A stretch of 42,494 nucleotides of DNA from Lamprobacter modestohalophilus (GCF_016583905.1 NZ_NRRY01000045.1:1-42494), one strand, 5' to 3'; shown: positions 1 through 12,481, counted from the first letter of the stretch. Numbers and translations: made by a program. The notes: generated by a model not told the origin, from the sequence alone.

Positions 1-894
1 GCCCAAGCGCCACTCGTCGAGGAACGGTGTGTAGAATCCAGGATCACGCACTGTCGCTCCCCGCTGGCCGACGATCGCCGAGGCAAAGGCCTGCGCACGA
101 TTCAGTGTCTGCTGCACAGGCCAGCTGCGGATCAGTCCAAGGATCAGCACTGAGGCGAAGCCGTCGCCGGCGCCCACCGCATCGACCACTTCGATCGCGC
201 CGGCCGGCGCCACGCGGCTGACCGTCCCATCGGCATCCACTGCAAAGGCGCCCGCGGCGCCGAGGGTGGCAAATACGGCCTCAAGCTCATAGCGTTCGCG
301 CAACCGCTGCGCTCGAGCCTCGACATCGTCGCCCTCGGGTGCTAGCAGCGCGAGCTCATCGGCGTTGAGCTTGACCCAGGTCGCACCCTCCAGCAGCTCG
401 ATCAGCCGCTCTTTCTGCCACCAGGGATCACGCAGATTCACGTCCAGAAAGACCGACGGGCTGAGCCGCCCCCGCAGCATCCGCAGCGCATCCGCCGACA
501 CCGAGTGCCGCAATGCCAGACTGCCGTGATACAGCAGCGTCTGCTGCGGCAATGGCGGCAGCGCTGCCGCATCGATATGGTCGTAGGCGCGATCAGGAAC
601 GATCTCGTAGCTCGGTTCACCGCCGACGAGCGAAACCTGCACGGTACCAGTGGCATGCTCAGGATCACGCTGCAGCCCCAGGGTGGTCATCCCTTGCTCG
701 CGCATCGCCGCATCAATCCGCTCGCCGAGGGCATCTTCGCCCACTCGGCTCAAGAACACCGGATTCAGCCCGAACCCGGCCAGATGCCAGGCGACGTTGA
801 AGGGCGCGCCACCCAGCACCTCGGCGCCATCGGGAAAACAGTCAAACAGGGCCTCGCCGAAGACGAGTGGCGGCTGCTGATGATCGAACGGCAT
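1..894 (-). CDS. PfkB-family carbohydrate kinase, probable fructokinase (C-terminus cut by window edge)
   Basis: Read on the minus strand, an open frame begins with ATG at 894 and runs off the window without a stop (298 codons seen). The start MPFDHQQPPLVFGEALFD is typical of PfkB fructokinases, followed by the sugar-binding GGAPFNVAWHLAGFG segment. Near the end is the signature VDAVGAGDGFASVLILG, which holds the GAGD anion hole and the catalytic Asp. A GGAG lies about nine bases before the ATG. The family phosphorylates fructose or related sugars with ATP in the cytoplasm. A role in sucrose/fructose metabolism would fit the sucrose-phosphate synthase 15 kb away, but the two are not linked in an operon. 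Only the last residues appear to be missing. The exact substrate cannot be decided from sequence. Confidence 0.88.
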   Translation of the reverse strand, partial: MPFDHQQPPLVFGEALFDCFPDGAEVLGGAPFNVAWHLAGFGLNPVFLSRVGEDALGERIDAAMREQGMTTLGLQRDPEHATGTVQVSLVGGEPSYEIVPDRAYDHIDAAALPPLPQQTLLYHGSLALRHSVSADALRMLRGRLSPSVFLDVNLRDPWWQKERLIELLEGATWVKLNADELALLAPEGDDVEARAQRLRERYELEAVFATLGAAGAFAVDADGTVSRVAPAGAIEVVDAVGAGDGFASVLILGLIRSWPVQQTLNRAQAFASAIVGQRGATVRDPGFYTPFLDEWRLG

Positions 895-1000
895 AGTGCT
901 GGACTCCGAGAGCTGTAGCGATCGAAAAGGTCGATCATGCTAAGGGCGTGCGGGTCATGGCCGCAACTCGATCCTCACCGAACAATTCTCAATCGAAGGC

Positions 1001-1029
1001 TTGATCGTATATCAGAAAAGTCTTATATT
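1001..1029 (+). promoter_or_regulatory. Sigma-70-type promoter for the DUF2189 gene
   Basis: TTGATC (1001-1006) and TATATT (1024-1029) are separated by exactly 17 bases in a locally AT-rich patch between two divergent genes. A start near 1036 would leave a leader of about 95 bases before the ATG at 1131. This is a consensus-match call only. Confidence 0.45.
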
Positions 1030-1130
1030 CTTACTTAGCTACATTTAAATGCCTTTCCAGGGTCAGTGGCTCGATGCTGGGCACCACCGATGTGTCGTCT
1101 AGTCGCGCCCACCCCTTCGGAGTTTTCACA

Positions 1131-1934
1131 ATGAATACAGAATCGATGACCTTGACCTCAACCGATACTCATCGGGACATCGTGCAAGGAGATACGATCA
1201 AGATCCAGCAGGTTGCGGTCAACGCGCCCCTGCAGTGGCTCGCGCAAGGCTGGGGCACCCTGACCAAGACGCCCTTGATCAGTCTGTTCTACGGCACGCT
1301 CTGCGCGCTCGCCGGCTTCGCGGCGCTGACCATGAGCCGCGCGATGCCGGGCTTGACACTGAAGTTCCTGATCGTGCTCCTGCTGCTGGGGCCCTTCCTG
1401 GCCGCGGGGCTCTATGTCGCCGCGCGTCAGCATCTGGCCGGCGAGCGGATCGGGATTCGTGCCAGCCTGGCGCTCTTTGGCCAGCGGCGCTCCAGCCTGG
1501 CCTTGTTCGGGCTCTTACTGATGTTCGTCGTCGCCTTTTGGACGTTGGCCTCGGTGGTGATCTTTGCGATTAAGGTGACGACCCTGGCGCCCACCTCCAG
1601 CGGCTATGTCACCCTGCTGGGCGGCGGCATGGACCCATTGATGATGCTCTTCACCTTGGTCAGCAGTGCCTTGCTGGGCGCGGCGGTGTTCGCAGCCAGT
1701 GTGATCGCGGTGCCTTTGATCGTCGATCGCGATGCCGGCCCGATCGCCGGTGTTCAAGCCAGCTGGCGCGCCGTCACCCTCAACCCGGCGCCGATGTTGC
1801 GCTGGGCGGGCTTGATCCTCGGCCTGATGATCATCGGTGCGCTGACCGCCTTCGTCGGCATGGTCGTGATCTTCCCGCTGCTCGGCTACGCGAGCTGGTA
1901 TGCCTATCGTGACTTGGTCGGCGAGGCCGCTTAA
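1131..1934 (+). CDS. DUF2189-family integral membrane protein
   Basis: The product is 267 residues with a hydrophilic N-terminus of about 40 residues and then roughly six hydrophobic segments, for example around LKFLIVLLLLGPFLAAGLYV, LALFGLLLMFVVAFWTLASV and WAGLILGLMIIGALTAFVG. It ends with the family-typical ending GYASWYAYRDLV. The frame is open upstream to an ATG at 1074, but the ATG at 1131 is preferred because GGAG lies eight bases before it. The family is an uncharacterised inner-membrane protein common in proteobacteria, so no function is assigned. It is divergent from the kinase and convergent with the GGDEF/EAL gene. Confidence 0.85.
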   Translation: MNTESMTLTSTDTHRDIVQGDTIKIQQVAVNAPLQWLAQGWGTLTKTPLISLFYGTLCALAGFAALTMSRAMPGLTLKFLIVLLLLGPFLAAGLYVAARQHLAGERIGIRASLALFGQRRSSLALFGLLLMFVVAFWTLASVVIFAIKVTTLAPTSSGYVTLLGGGMDPLMMLFTLVSSALLGAAVFAASVIAVPLIVDRDAGPIAGVQASWRAVTLNPAPMLRWAGLILGLMIIGALTAFVGMVVIFPLLGYASWYAYRDLVGEAA

Positions 1935-1985
1935 TCGACAGTCCGACCCACTTGCGCCAACGGATGGCGCACTAGCGATTCACGC

Positions 1986-4484
1986 CTAATCGACGGCCTC
2001 ATCCGCTTCCGCACCTTCCGCACCTTCTGCAGCAAGCACGACGGGTTCAGTGGCCTCTGCACGCCGCGCCAAGAAACGCAGGGCCTCGGCAGCCCCGCAA
2101 GGGCGGGCAAACAGGTAGCCTTGGCCGATATCGCAGCCGAGCTCGTGCAGCAGATCCCGCTGCGCTTGGGTCTCGATGCCCTCGGCGACCACGTGCATCC
2201 CCAAGGCCTTGGCCATCGCGATCATCGCCGCTACCAGGGCGCGATCTTCGTCGCAGGTGCACATGTCGGAGACGAAGCTCCGATCGATCTTGATGCAATC
2301 GATCTTGAAACGCCGCAGATAGTTGATCGACGAGTAGCCGGTGCCAAAGTCATCGATGTGCAGCGCAATCCCAAGCTCGGCCAGGGCCTCGAGACGCGCG
2401 CTATTGATCGGGCTGATGTCCATCAGCACCGACTCGGTGATCTCGACATGGAGTTGGCTCGGCGCCAGCTGGAATTGCTGCAGATAGCCTTCAAGGCGCT
2501 CGATCAAGGAACCGCGCAGCAGTTGCAGCGGCGAGATGTTGATGGCCACGGGCACCGTCTTCAGCCCCACCGCCGCCCAGCGCGCGAGCTGCGCGCAGAC
2601 CTCACGCATGACCCAGTCGCCAAGCTCCTCGATCAGCCCGGTATGCTCGGCAATCGGGATGAAGCGCGCCGGCGAGATCGCCCCGAGCTCAGGATCGGTC
2701 CAGCGCAGCAAGGCCTCGAATCCGGCGATCTGCATCCCTTCGATGGTAAACAGCGGTTGGTAGTAGACCTGAAAGGCGCGCTCGGCCACAGCCAACCGCA
2801 GGCGATGTTCGAGCAGGAGGCGTTCCGAGGCCTTGGTATCGAGATCGGGCGAGAAGAACCGATAGGTATTGCGACCATCCGCCTTGGCACGATACATCGC
2901 CAGGTCCGCACAACGGATCAGGCCCTCGGCATTATTGGCATCGCGCGGAAACTCGGCGACACCAACGCTGGCGGTGACCACGTAATGGCCAACGCCCAAA
3001 TCGAACGGCTTTGCGGTTTCCGTCAAGATCCGCTCAGCCACGCGCGCCGACTCGTCGCTGTCGAGCAGCCCGCCGATCAAGAGCAACAGTTGATCACCGC
3101 CAAACCGCGCCAGCTGCGATCGGCCCCGCAAGGCCTCGACATCGAGCTCGGTCCTAAACCGCTCGGCCAAGATCCGCAGCAGCCGATCGCCGCTCGCATG
3201 GCCGAGGTTGTCGTTGATCTGCTTGAAGTTATCCAGGTCGAACAAGAGCACGGCGAGGCCCTCGCCAGCGGCTTGACAGTGCTGCAGATGGGTTTGCAGT
3301 AGTTCCCGAATCAGGTGCCGATTGGGAAGACCGGTCAACTGATCATTGAATGCCAAATCTTCGATCTGCTTGCGATAGGTACTCAGGCGCTGGCCCATCT
3401 CGCGCACATCGTCGGCGAGGAGGCCCATTTCGTCATTGGAGCGCACATCAATCGCTGGGGTCAGGCTGCCCGCACCAATCGCCTGTGCCGCCTTGCGCAA
3501 CTGCGCGAGTGGTGTCAGCACGAGCCGACGCAACGAGAGGTACAGGACCAGCGTCAACAACAGACCCGAAGCCAGCGTGATGGCCACAATCTTGAGCGCC
3601 AGCTCTTGCAGTGGCTCCAGTAAGGCATCAGCGGGCAAGAGCGCAACGGCGGTCAAGCCGGCCCCGACGGGACGCGCCTGCAGCAGCCGATGGCCGCCAT
3701 CCCAATCGATCTTGATCGGGTCAAGCTGCGGCGCCTCTGCGCTCGTGGCGATCTCCAAGATCCGCGCTAGGAGCGCGTCATCCGCAACCGCCGCATGACC
3801 AGCCGCAGCCGCATCACCAGCGCCGAAGAGCAGCTGACCATCGCGAGACACCAAGAACAGCCAGCCGAGGTTCGGTCGCAGCTCGCTGACCTGTGCATAG
3901 AGCCCGGCGAGCGAGACCGTCAGCGCGATGAATCCGCGCAAGCGATAAGGCCCCTCAGTGGCATCGCTATAGCCGAGCGAAAGCCGAACCGGACGATAGA
4001 AGATGAGGCTGTCGTTCTCCTGGTCGAGCAGTTGGGATTCTGGGGTCGGGGCCTGTTTCAACAAGGCCGCTTCGACCGCTGAGTCGACCCCGATCACACC
4101 GCTCACCACCCCCGCTGCGCGCGCGTCCTCGCGGCCGTCTGGCATCAGAAAGCGAACCATCAGATACTCAGGATAGGTCCGCCGATAGTCTTGAAAGAGC
4201 TTCAGCAGCGGCGACTGGAACAGCGAGTAGCGATCCTCTGGATTGTTGCTGCGCGCGTAGCGCTCGGTTTCCGGGGCGATCGCGAGCAGATCAAGGCTCG
4301 CGTTCGCATTCTCGAGCAGCGCTTCGGTCGCCTGCTCAACGCGGTGCAGCGCCGTATCGAGGCTTTGCTCGGCCTTGCGCTGCAGATCAGCGCCCGAATA
4401 GCTCCAGCTCAGCCAGCCTGAGGCCAGAAGCGGCAGCGCAATCAAGGGCACCAGCGCTAAGGCTAATTTCGCTTGCAGACGCAC
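1986..4484 (-). CDS. Membrane GGDEF/EAL protein with periplasmic sensor and HAMP domain (MbaA-like layout)
   Basis: The product is 832 residues. A first transmembrane helix (about residues 7-25) is followed by a periplasmic region of about 265 residues, a second helix (about 293-315), a HAMP segment, a GGDEF domain (about 370-540) and an EAL domain (about 565-815). The EAL domain keeps FEALLRW, NISPLQLL, EITES, DDFGTGYSS, KIDRSFV and AEGIET, so cyclic-di-GMP phosphodiesterase activity is likely. The GGDEF signature reads GGDQL, with the usual Glu-Phe replaced, so cyclase activity is doubtful. The start is a GTG four bases after the stop of the upstream binding-protein gene, indicating one transcript and probable translational coupling. 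The ending is Ala/Glu-rich. A role in sensing the partner's ligand and adjusting c-di-GMP is inferred by analogy to MbaA. Confidence 0.9.
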   Translation of the reverse strand: MRLQAKLALALVPLIALPLLASGWLSWSYSGADLQRKAEQSLDTALHRVEQATEALLENANASLDLLAIAPETERYARSNNPEDRYSLFQSPLLKLFQDYRRTYPEYLMVRFLMPDGREDARAAGVVSGVIGVDSAVEAALLKQAPTPESQLLDQENDSLIFYRPVRLSLGYSDATEGPYRLRGFIALTVSLAGLYAQVSELRPNLGWLFLVSRDGQLLFGAGDAAAAGHAAVADDALLARILEIATSAEAPQLDPIKIDWDGGHRLLQARPVGAGLTAVALLPADALLEPLQELALKIVAITLASGLLLTLVLYLSLRRLVLTPLAQLRKAAQAIGAGSLTPAIDVRSNDEMGLLADDVREMGQRLSTYRKQIEDLAFNDQLTGLPNRHLIRELLQTHLQHCQAAGEGLAVLLFDLDNFKQINDNLGHASGDRLLRILAERFRTELDVEALRGRSQLARFGGDQLLLLIGGLLDSDESARVAERILTETAKPFDLGVGHYVVTASVGVAEFPRDANNAEGLIRCADLAMYRAKADGRNTYRFFSPDLDTKASERLLLEHRLRLAVAERAFQVYYQPLFTIEGMQIAGFEALLRWTDPELGAISPARFIPIAEHTGLIEELGDWVMREVCAQLARWAAVGLKTVPVAINISPLQLLRGSLIERLEGYLQQFQLAPSQLHVEITESVLMDISPINSARLEALAELGIALHIDDFGTGYSSINYLRRFKIDCIKIDRSFVSDMCTCDEDRALVAAMIAMAKALGMHVVAEGIETQAQRDLLHELGCDIGQGYLFARPCGAAEALRFLARRAEATEPVVLAAEGAEGAEADEAVD

Positions 4485-4487
4485 GGA

Positions 4488-5612
4488 TTAGCGACCGTGG
4501 ACGATCGCTGAGTAGACTTCGACGCGCTGGCGCACCGCCTCGGGTGACAGCGGCTTGTAGTGCTCGCAGCGGGCGAGGGTCTCCGGTGGAGGGTAGATCA
4601 ATGGATCGCTGAGAAACTCGGCCGGCAACAGTGCCTCGGCAGCCCGATTGGGCGTTGCATAGTGAAGATAGCGGGCATTCTGCGCCGCCACCTCGGAACG
4701 ATTGAGAAAGTCGATGAAGGCTAGGGCCAAATCAGACTGGCCCTGCGCGCCAATGGTCAGATAGTCGATCCAAATCGGCCCACCTTCTTCTGGCACCCGA
4801 TAGCGGATCGCGTCATGCTGCTCCATCAGCATCGCCGCATCGCCGCTGTAGCTCATGGCCGCCACCAACTCACCAGTGATCAGTGGCGATTCAGGACCCA
4901 GTTCTAAGGTGCCATAGCCGCGCAACGCGGGCTGTTGCTCCAACAGCAGGGCCGTGGCTTGCTCGATCTGCTCGGGATCGGCGCTATTCATCGAGAACCC
5001 CAGCGCCTTCAGGGCCATGCCGATCAAATCATAACTGTCGGCGATCATCATGATACGCCCAACCAAGGCCGCATCGGGGCGAAACAGATCCATCCAACGC
5101 CGTGGCGGCTCCGGCACCAAGTCCGCCCGGTAGGCAATGCCGGTGGTGCCCCAAAAGTATGGCACGGCGTAACCGCTGGTCTGCGGGTAGGCCTGATCGA
5201 TGGCCTCATCGATATGGCGCAGGTTGGGAACCTGTGCCGCGTCGATGGGGCGAATCCAGCCCCGTCGCCGATAGCTCGCAACAGCACTGCTATCGAGCAC
5301 CGCGACATCGAATCCTTGACCATCGCTCTGCACGACGAAGCGATCACGGGCATCGTCACTATCGAAATAGTCGAACCTGACGCGCGTCTTGAATTCCCGC
5401 TCAAACGCCTCGACGAGGCCTGGATCGAGATAATCCGGCCAGGTCAACAGCCGCAGTTCACGTGTCGGTGCCTCTATTGCTCCAGCGGGAGCAGCCGGTG
5501 ACTCCTCAGCAGCCGGCGCGCTGCTGGCAAACAACACAGAGACGAGCAGCAGGCAGGTGAACAGCCATGACGCCCGCAGCAACCCCAGCTCGTTCTTCAC
5601 CCGCAGCCCCAT
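4488..5612 (-). CDS. Periplasmic spermidine/putrescine-type (PotD/PotF/NspS-like) substrate-binding protein
   Basis: The product is about 374 residues. An N-terminal Sec signal peptide (LFTCLLLVSVLFASSAPAA) is followed by the PotD-family start LRLLTWPDYLDPGLVEAFE. Further family segments are FDVAVLDSS, YAVPYFWGTTGIAYR, and ELVAAMSYSGDAAM, and the C-terminal HYKPLSPE. These belong to the polyamine-binding cluster of periplasmic binding proteins. No ABC permease or ATPase gene is adjacent. Instead the gene is followed after three bases by a membrane GGDEF/EAL gene, which points to signalling rather than transport. The start could be the ATG at 5612 or the GTG immediately before it (5615). No strong ribosome binding site separates them. 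The ligand is not determined. Confidence 0.88.
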   Translation of the reverse strand: MGLRVKNELGLLRASWLFTCLLLVSVLFASSAPAAEESPAAPAGAIEAPTRELRLLTWPDYLDPGLVEAFEREFKTRVRFDYFDSDDARDRFVVQSDGQGFDVAVLDSSAVASYRRRGWIRPIDAAQVPNLRHIDEAIDQAYPQTSGYAVPYFWGTTGIAYRADLVPEPPRRWMDLFRPDAALVGRIMMIADSYDLIGMALKALGFSMNSADPEQIEQATALLLEQQPALRGYGTLELGPESPLITGELVAAMSYSGDAAMLMEQHDAIRYRVPEEGGPIWIDYLTIGAQGQSDLALAFIDFLNRSEVAAQNARYLHYATPNRAAEALLPAEFLSDPLIYPPPETLARCEHYKPLSPEAVRQRVEVYSAIVHGR

Positions 5613-5643
5613 CACCGACAGTGCATGACCATCAAGATCGTCA

Positions 5644-5967
5644 TTAATAGCCGTAACCGCCCGTGGTGATCTGCTTGATCACACCGTCACGAACCTCGAT
5701 CCGGTTGATAAAGCGGCGCGGACCGAAGTTGTAGGTCCAGATCTCATACGGCTTAACCACATAGTCTGTGTAGTAATGCTGCCGCGACGAATCGTAACGT
5801 TCCACTGCGACCCGATCCTCGCGCTGCTCGACTTGCGCCGGCTCGCCGCAAAACCGCTTCAGCCGCAAGCTGCTGTCACCTTCCGAGATCACGCTGTTGC
5901 CACAGCGCAGTGCGTGAGCAGGAGCCGCCGCAAGCAGCAGACAACCGATCAGAACCAGATGGCGCAT
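5644..5967 (-). CDS. DUF2845-family secreted protein
   Basis: The product is 107 residues with a clear signal peptide (MRHLVLIGCLLLAAAPAHA) and the family core ALRCGNSVISEGDS, FCGEPAQVEQRE, and EIWTYNFGPRRFINRI. Two cysteines in the mature part could form a disulfide. GAGGAG sits about seven bases before the ATG. The function of DUF2845 is unknown. The gene lies 30 bases upstream of the binding-protein gene on the same strand and may share its transcript. Confidence 0.85.
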   Translation of the reverse strand: MRHLVLIGCLLLAAAPAHALRCGNSVISEGDSSLRLKRFCGEPAQVEQREDRVAVERYDSSRQHYYTDYVVKPYEIWTYNFGPRRFINRIEVRDGVIKQITTGGYGY

Positions 5968-6072
5968 GGATATCTCCTCTCCAGGGCTTATCGTGCCGAG
6001 CGAAAGCGAGTCTTCGCTGTCGGCCCGTCAGGGATTATAGGCCGATTCTCAGCGCACCTATCATCGCGCGCC

Positions 6073-6116
6073 CCTGATCGCGGCCTGATCGCAACCTGGT
6101 CGCGCCGTGATCGCAC
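6073..6116. repeat. Four imperfect 11-base tandem repeats between greA and the DUF2845 gene
   Basis: Four consecutive 11-mers are visible: CCTGATCGCGG, CCTGATCGCAA, CCTGGTCGCGC and CGTGATCGCAC. The period is constant and close to one helical turn. They lie downstream of greA and upstream of the DUF2845 gene. Function is unknown. Confidence 0.75.
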
Positions 6117-6196
6117 TCTTGAGGTACTCTCTTGATGGCATCTTGAGGCACTCGACACCCCCTCCAGCGCTGTTTGCGCTACGGCATGCAACGCCT

Positions 6197-6673
6197 TCAT
6201 TCATAACGCACTTCGAGGATCTCGAACTCACGTTTGCCACCGGGCGCCTCGACCAGCGCGGTATCGCCCTCGCTCTTGCCGATCAGGCCGCGCGCGATCG
6301 GCGAGCCGACCGAGATCTTGCCCTGCTTGATATCGGCCTCGTCGTCGCCGACGATGATGAAGCTGTGCTCTTCATCCTTGTCGATCTCGAGCACATCCAC
6401 GGTCGCGCCAAAGACCACACGACCACCAGGATTGAGCTTGGTGACGTCGATGATCTCGGCATTCGAGAGCTTGCCCTCGATCTCCTGAATGCGGCCTTCG
6501 ATGAAGCCCTGCTGCTCCCTGGCCGCGTGATACTCGGCATTCTCCTTCAGATCACCGTGTGCGCGCGCCTCGGCGATGGCCTCGATCACGCGCGGGCGCT
6601 CAACGCGCTTTAGCTGCTCGAGCTCTGCACGTAACTGCTCGGCGCCTCTAGCCGTGAGAGGGACTCTATTCAT
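6197..6673 (-). CDS. greA: Transcription elongation factor GreA
   Basis: The product is 158 residues, the normal GreA length. It has the N-terminal coiled coil ([33 protein letters not shown] with the acidic tip residues D and E that act in the RNA polymerase secondary channel) and the C-terminal FKBP-like domain ([17 protein letters not shown]). GreA stimulates transcript cleavage to rescue backtracked RNA polymerase. AGAGGA precedes the ATG at a normal distance. The gene follows carB on the same strand after 244 bases, the common carAB-greA order in gammaproteobacteria. Confidence 0.98.
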   Translation of the reverse strand: MNRVPLTARGAEQLRAELEQLKRVERPRVIEAIAEARAHGDLKENAEYHAAREQQGFIEGRIQEIEGKLSNAEIIDVTKLNPGGRVVFGATVDVLEIDKDEEHSFIIVGDDEADIKQGKISVGSPIARGLIGKSEGDTALVEAPGGKREFEILEVRYE

Positions 6674-6917
6674 GCGGGCATCCTCTTACACTTGGGCGCA
6701 CCATCGCGCGCCCACTGAATACGTCGGTCAGCACGCGTTGCCGCAACAGTGGGCGAACGCGCGCCATCTTGGATAGCGTTGTTGTCGAAGGTCGGGTTAG
6801 GGAGCGGTTCGCTCGATGGGGGAGCCACCGATCGATCAACGCGTAGGGATTATTATGGAGAGGTCCCGCGCCAAGCGGGACGAGACAACATCGCAGAGAC
6901 TAACCGCGCGCAAGCGC

Positions 6918-10124
<3,207 letters not shown>

Positions 10125-10320
10125 GGGCTGATGAGGCGTCCGAAGTCTGCTGCTGAAAAAGGTCGTGTTTGTTTAACGTGAATCTCGCGCGATTCATCTT
10201 CCGGAGTGGCGCGCCGCCATGCGCATGAGCCGCAATGCGGCGCCGATCTGGCGAGAACCAAGGCCAGCACCGACATCGACCGCTGATCCGCGATCAACCC
10301 CCCGCCACCTACTCTCTATC

Positions 10321-10404
10321 CACTCTCCACTCTCCACTCTCCACTCTCCACTCTCCACTCTCCACTCTCCACTCACCACTCTCCACTCACCACTCGCCAC
10401 TCTC
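10321..10404. repeat. Twelve tandem heptamers (CACTCTC) between carA and carB
   Basis: Twelve head-to-tail 7-mers fill this stretch. The first seven are perfect CACTCTC, then CACTCAC, CACTCTC, CACTCAC, CACTCGC and CACTCTC. The array ends one base short of the carA stop codon complement at 10406-10408. In the carAB mRNA it would read as a purine-rich (GAGAGUG)n track. Copy number is likely to vary between strains by slippage. It is not a CRISPR array because there are no spacers. Confidence 0.95.
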
Positions 10405-10405
10405 C

Positions 10406-11557
10406 TCACTGCCCGCCCGAGCAGGCATCCATCATCCTGACGAAATGAGCAAACAAGGGCTCAACGTCGCGCGGCCCTGGGCTTGCCTCCGGATGGCCCT
10501 GGAAGCTAAAAGCCGGATGTTCGCGGTGGCGCAGTCCCTGCAGCGAGCCGTCGAAGAGCGAGCGATGGGTCGCCTCGACCTCAGCCGGCAGGCTCTGCTC
10601 ATCGATGGCAAAGCCGTGATTCTGGCTGCTGATCATCACCTGTCCGGTCGCCAGGTCCTGCACCGGATGGTTGGCACCGTGGTGACCAAACTTCATCTTC
10701 ACGCTCTGCGCACCACAGGCGAGACCGAGCAGCTGATGCCCGAGACAGATGCCGAACAGCGGCACATCACGCGCCAGCAGCTCACGAATGGCCTCAATCG
10801 CGTAGCCGCAGGGCTCGGGGTCGCCAGGGCCATTACTCAAGAAAACACCGGCTGGCGCTAGCTCCAACACCTCGGCAACCGGGGTCCGCGGCGGCACCAC
10901 CGTGACCCGACAGCCATGGTCGACCAACAGCCGCAGGATATTGCGCTTGATGCCGAAGTCGTAGGCGACGACATGGTGCCGGAAACGCTCATCATCCCAG
11001 GCGAGCGGATCGGTCAGTCCCTGCTCCAGGCTCCAAGTGCCCTGGGTCCAGCGATAGGCGCTGCTGACGCCGGCCTCACGGGCAAGGTCCATGCCCTTGA
11101 GCCCAGGAAAGGCGGTGGCCGCGACCAAGGCGCCCTGCTCGTCCGGATCATCGCCCGCGACCAAACATCCATTTTGCGCGCCCTTCTCGCGCAGCAGACG
11201 GGTCAGACGGCGAGTATCGATGTCAGCGATTCCGACCACCCCGTGACGCTCAAGATACGCACTGAGGGTCTCGTTGCGGCGGAAGTTGCTCGCCAGCACC
11301 GGCAGATCGCGAATGATCAGACCAGCAGCCTGGATCGCGGGCGACTCCTCATCCTCATCGTTGGTGCCGGTATTGCCGATGTGTGGATAGGTCAGGGTGA
11401 CCAGCTGCCGCCGATAGGACGGATCGGTCAGGATCTCTTGATAGCCCGACATGGCCGTGTTGAACACGACTTCACCGACGCTTTGGCCGCGGGCGCCAAT
11501 AGACGTCCCGCGAAAGACCGAGCCGTCTTGCAGGACCAAAACCGCAGGAATAGTCAA
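10406..11557 (-). CDS. carA: Carbamoyl-phosphate synthase small subunit (glutaminase)
   Basis: The product is 383 residues. The N-terminal CarA domain ([35 protein letters not shown]) is followed by a class I glutamine amidotransferase domain. The nucleophile is in [15 protein letters not shown] and the His/Glu of the triad are in [13 protein letters not shown]. It releases ammonia from glutamine and channels it to CarB. It is the first gene of the carA-carB-greA group. Confidence 0.98.
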   Translation of the reverse strand: MTIPAVLVLQDGSVFRGTSIGARGQSVGEVVFNTAMSGYQEILTDPSYRRQLVTLTYPHIGNTGTNDEDEESPAIQAAGLIIRDLPVLASNFRRNETLSAYLERHGVVGIADIDTRRLTRLLREKGAQNGCLVAGDDPDEQGALVAATAFPGLKGMDLAREAGVSSAYRWTQGTWSLEQGLTDPLAWDDERFRHHVVAYDFGIKRNILRLLVDHGCRVTVVPPRTPVAEVLELAPAGVFLSNGPGDPEPCGYAIEAIRELLARDVPLFGICLGHQLLGLACGAQSVKMKFGHHGANHPVQDLATGQVMISSQNHGFAIDEQSLPAEVEATHRSLFDGSLQGLRHREHPAFSFQGHPEASPGPRDVEPLFAHFVRMMDACSGGQ

Positions 11558-12007
11558 CGCAGTCTCCGAGGCAGTCGGTGGTGCCGAGCGAAATGCCCGA
11601 CCATCAGATGGCCGCCTAAGGCGACCCTAGTTGCGGCGGCAAATGCAGCCAAGCAACGTCAGCAGGCGGCGGCAGCCGCGCACCCACTCAGGCAAACGGC
11701 GCATGTGACCAAACAAAGCGAAGGGCCCTTAAGCATCCTCGCACCGGAGACCACAGTCCGCTCGTCACAGCCGCCTGGCTGCATCTATCCAAAACGGGCC
11801 GGATGTTAGCGAAACCCTCCGCCGCTGTCCATGCTTAGTGCTGCAGCGCAGCAACTGCGTCACAAAATTGCGGCGCAATGTCGACTGGTTGTCTAGGCAC
11901 AAGGCCTGAGCAGCCGATCCTCACTTCGTCAAGGCGCAGCCTCGGGGACGATTCAATCGCAAGCTCGCAGCTTCGGTGGCGCGAACGACGTAATCGATTA
12001 GCTTCGA
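11558..12007. other. 450-base intergenic region upstream of carA and downstream of trxC
   Basis: No convincing gene is visible. The region must hold the carA promoter and the trxC 3' end, but I see neither a strong -35/-10 pair nor a clear U-tract terminator. Only a weak hairpin (AAGCT/AGCTT, 11961-11973) is visible. Open frames across it on the plus strand have no family resemblance. Confidence 0.4.
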
Positions 12008-12442
12008 CTATAGATTGGCTTCGACCCAGCGCACAATGCCGTTGGTATCCATGGCCCCTGCTTGCCGCCCGCGCTCTTGACCGCCGACGAAGATCGCCAG
12101 GGTCGGGATGCTGCGGATGCCAAAACGCATCGCCAGCCCCTGCTCTTCTTCGGTGTTAACCTTAGCCAGCCGAGCGCGTGGCTCGAGCCGTGACGCTGCC
12201 GCCTCAAAGGCCGGTGCCATCATCTTGCAGGGCCCGCACCAAGACGCCCAGAAATCCACAACCAGTGGGATGTCACTACGCGCCGCATGACGCTCAAAGC
12301 TCGCCTGGCCCAGGGCGAACGGGTAGCCGTCGAACAAGGCGCGATGGCACTGACCGCAACGTCCGCCGTCTGCAAGACGCTGGGGCGGGAGTCGGTTGAC
12401 CGCATCGCAATGTGGACAGACGACGTGAATGGGCGTTGTCAT
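12008..12442 (-). CDS. trxC: Thioredoxin 2 (TrxC) with N-terminal zinc finger
   Basis: The product is 144 residues. An N-terminal zinc-binding pair of CxxC motifs (CPHC at 9-12 and CGQC at 29-32) is followed by a thioredoxin fold with active site VDFWASWCGPCKMMAP and the cis-proline region RSIPTLAIF. TrxC is a cytoplasmic disulfide reductase, often oxidative-stress induced. An ATG two codons earlier (12448) is also in frame, but GGAGG lies seven bases before the ATG at 12442 and almost touches the earlier one, so 12442 is chosen. The gene is divergent from the cnoX-like gene across a repeat-rich leader. Confidence 0.96.
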   Translation of the reverse strand: MTTPIHVVCPHCDAVNRLPPQRLADGGRCGQCHRALFDGYPFALGQASFERHAARSDIPLVVDFWASWCGPCKMMAPAFEAAASRLEPRARLAKVNTEEEQGLAMRFGIRSIPTLAIFVGGQERGRQAGAMDTNGIVRWVEANL

Positions 12443-12481
12443 CAGCATGCCTCCAGTGATGTTCCGAGATGCTTGGCCTCA

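Noticed and set aside
2121-3302. Long plus-strand frame (393 codons) opposite the GGDEF/EAL gene
   Set aside because: It lies wholly antisense to a gene with clear conserved motifs. Its translation has no family resemblance, and long antisense frames are expected in GC-rich coding DNA.
5988-6200. Minus-strand frame of 70 codons between greA and the DUF2845 gene
   Set aside because: It runs through the 11-base tandem repeat, is Arg/Ser-rich, has no ribosome binding site and resembles no family.
10321-10404. Possible CRISPR array
   Set aside because: The 7-base units are contiguous with no spacers, so this is a simple tandem repeat.
10194-10409. Minus-strand frame of 71 codons with repeated SGEWRVE units between carA and carB
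   Set aside because: The peptide repeats only mirror the DNA heptamer array. The frame has no other protein-like features.
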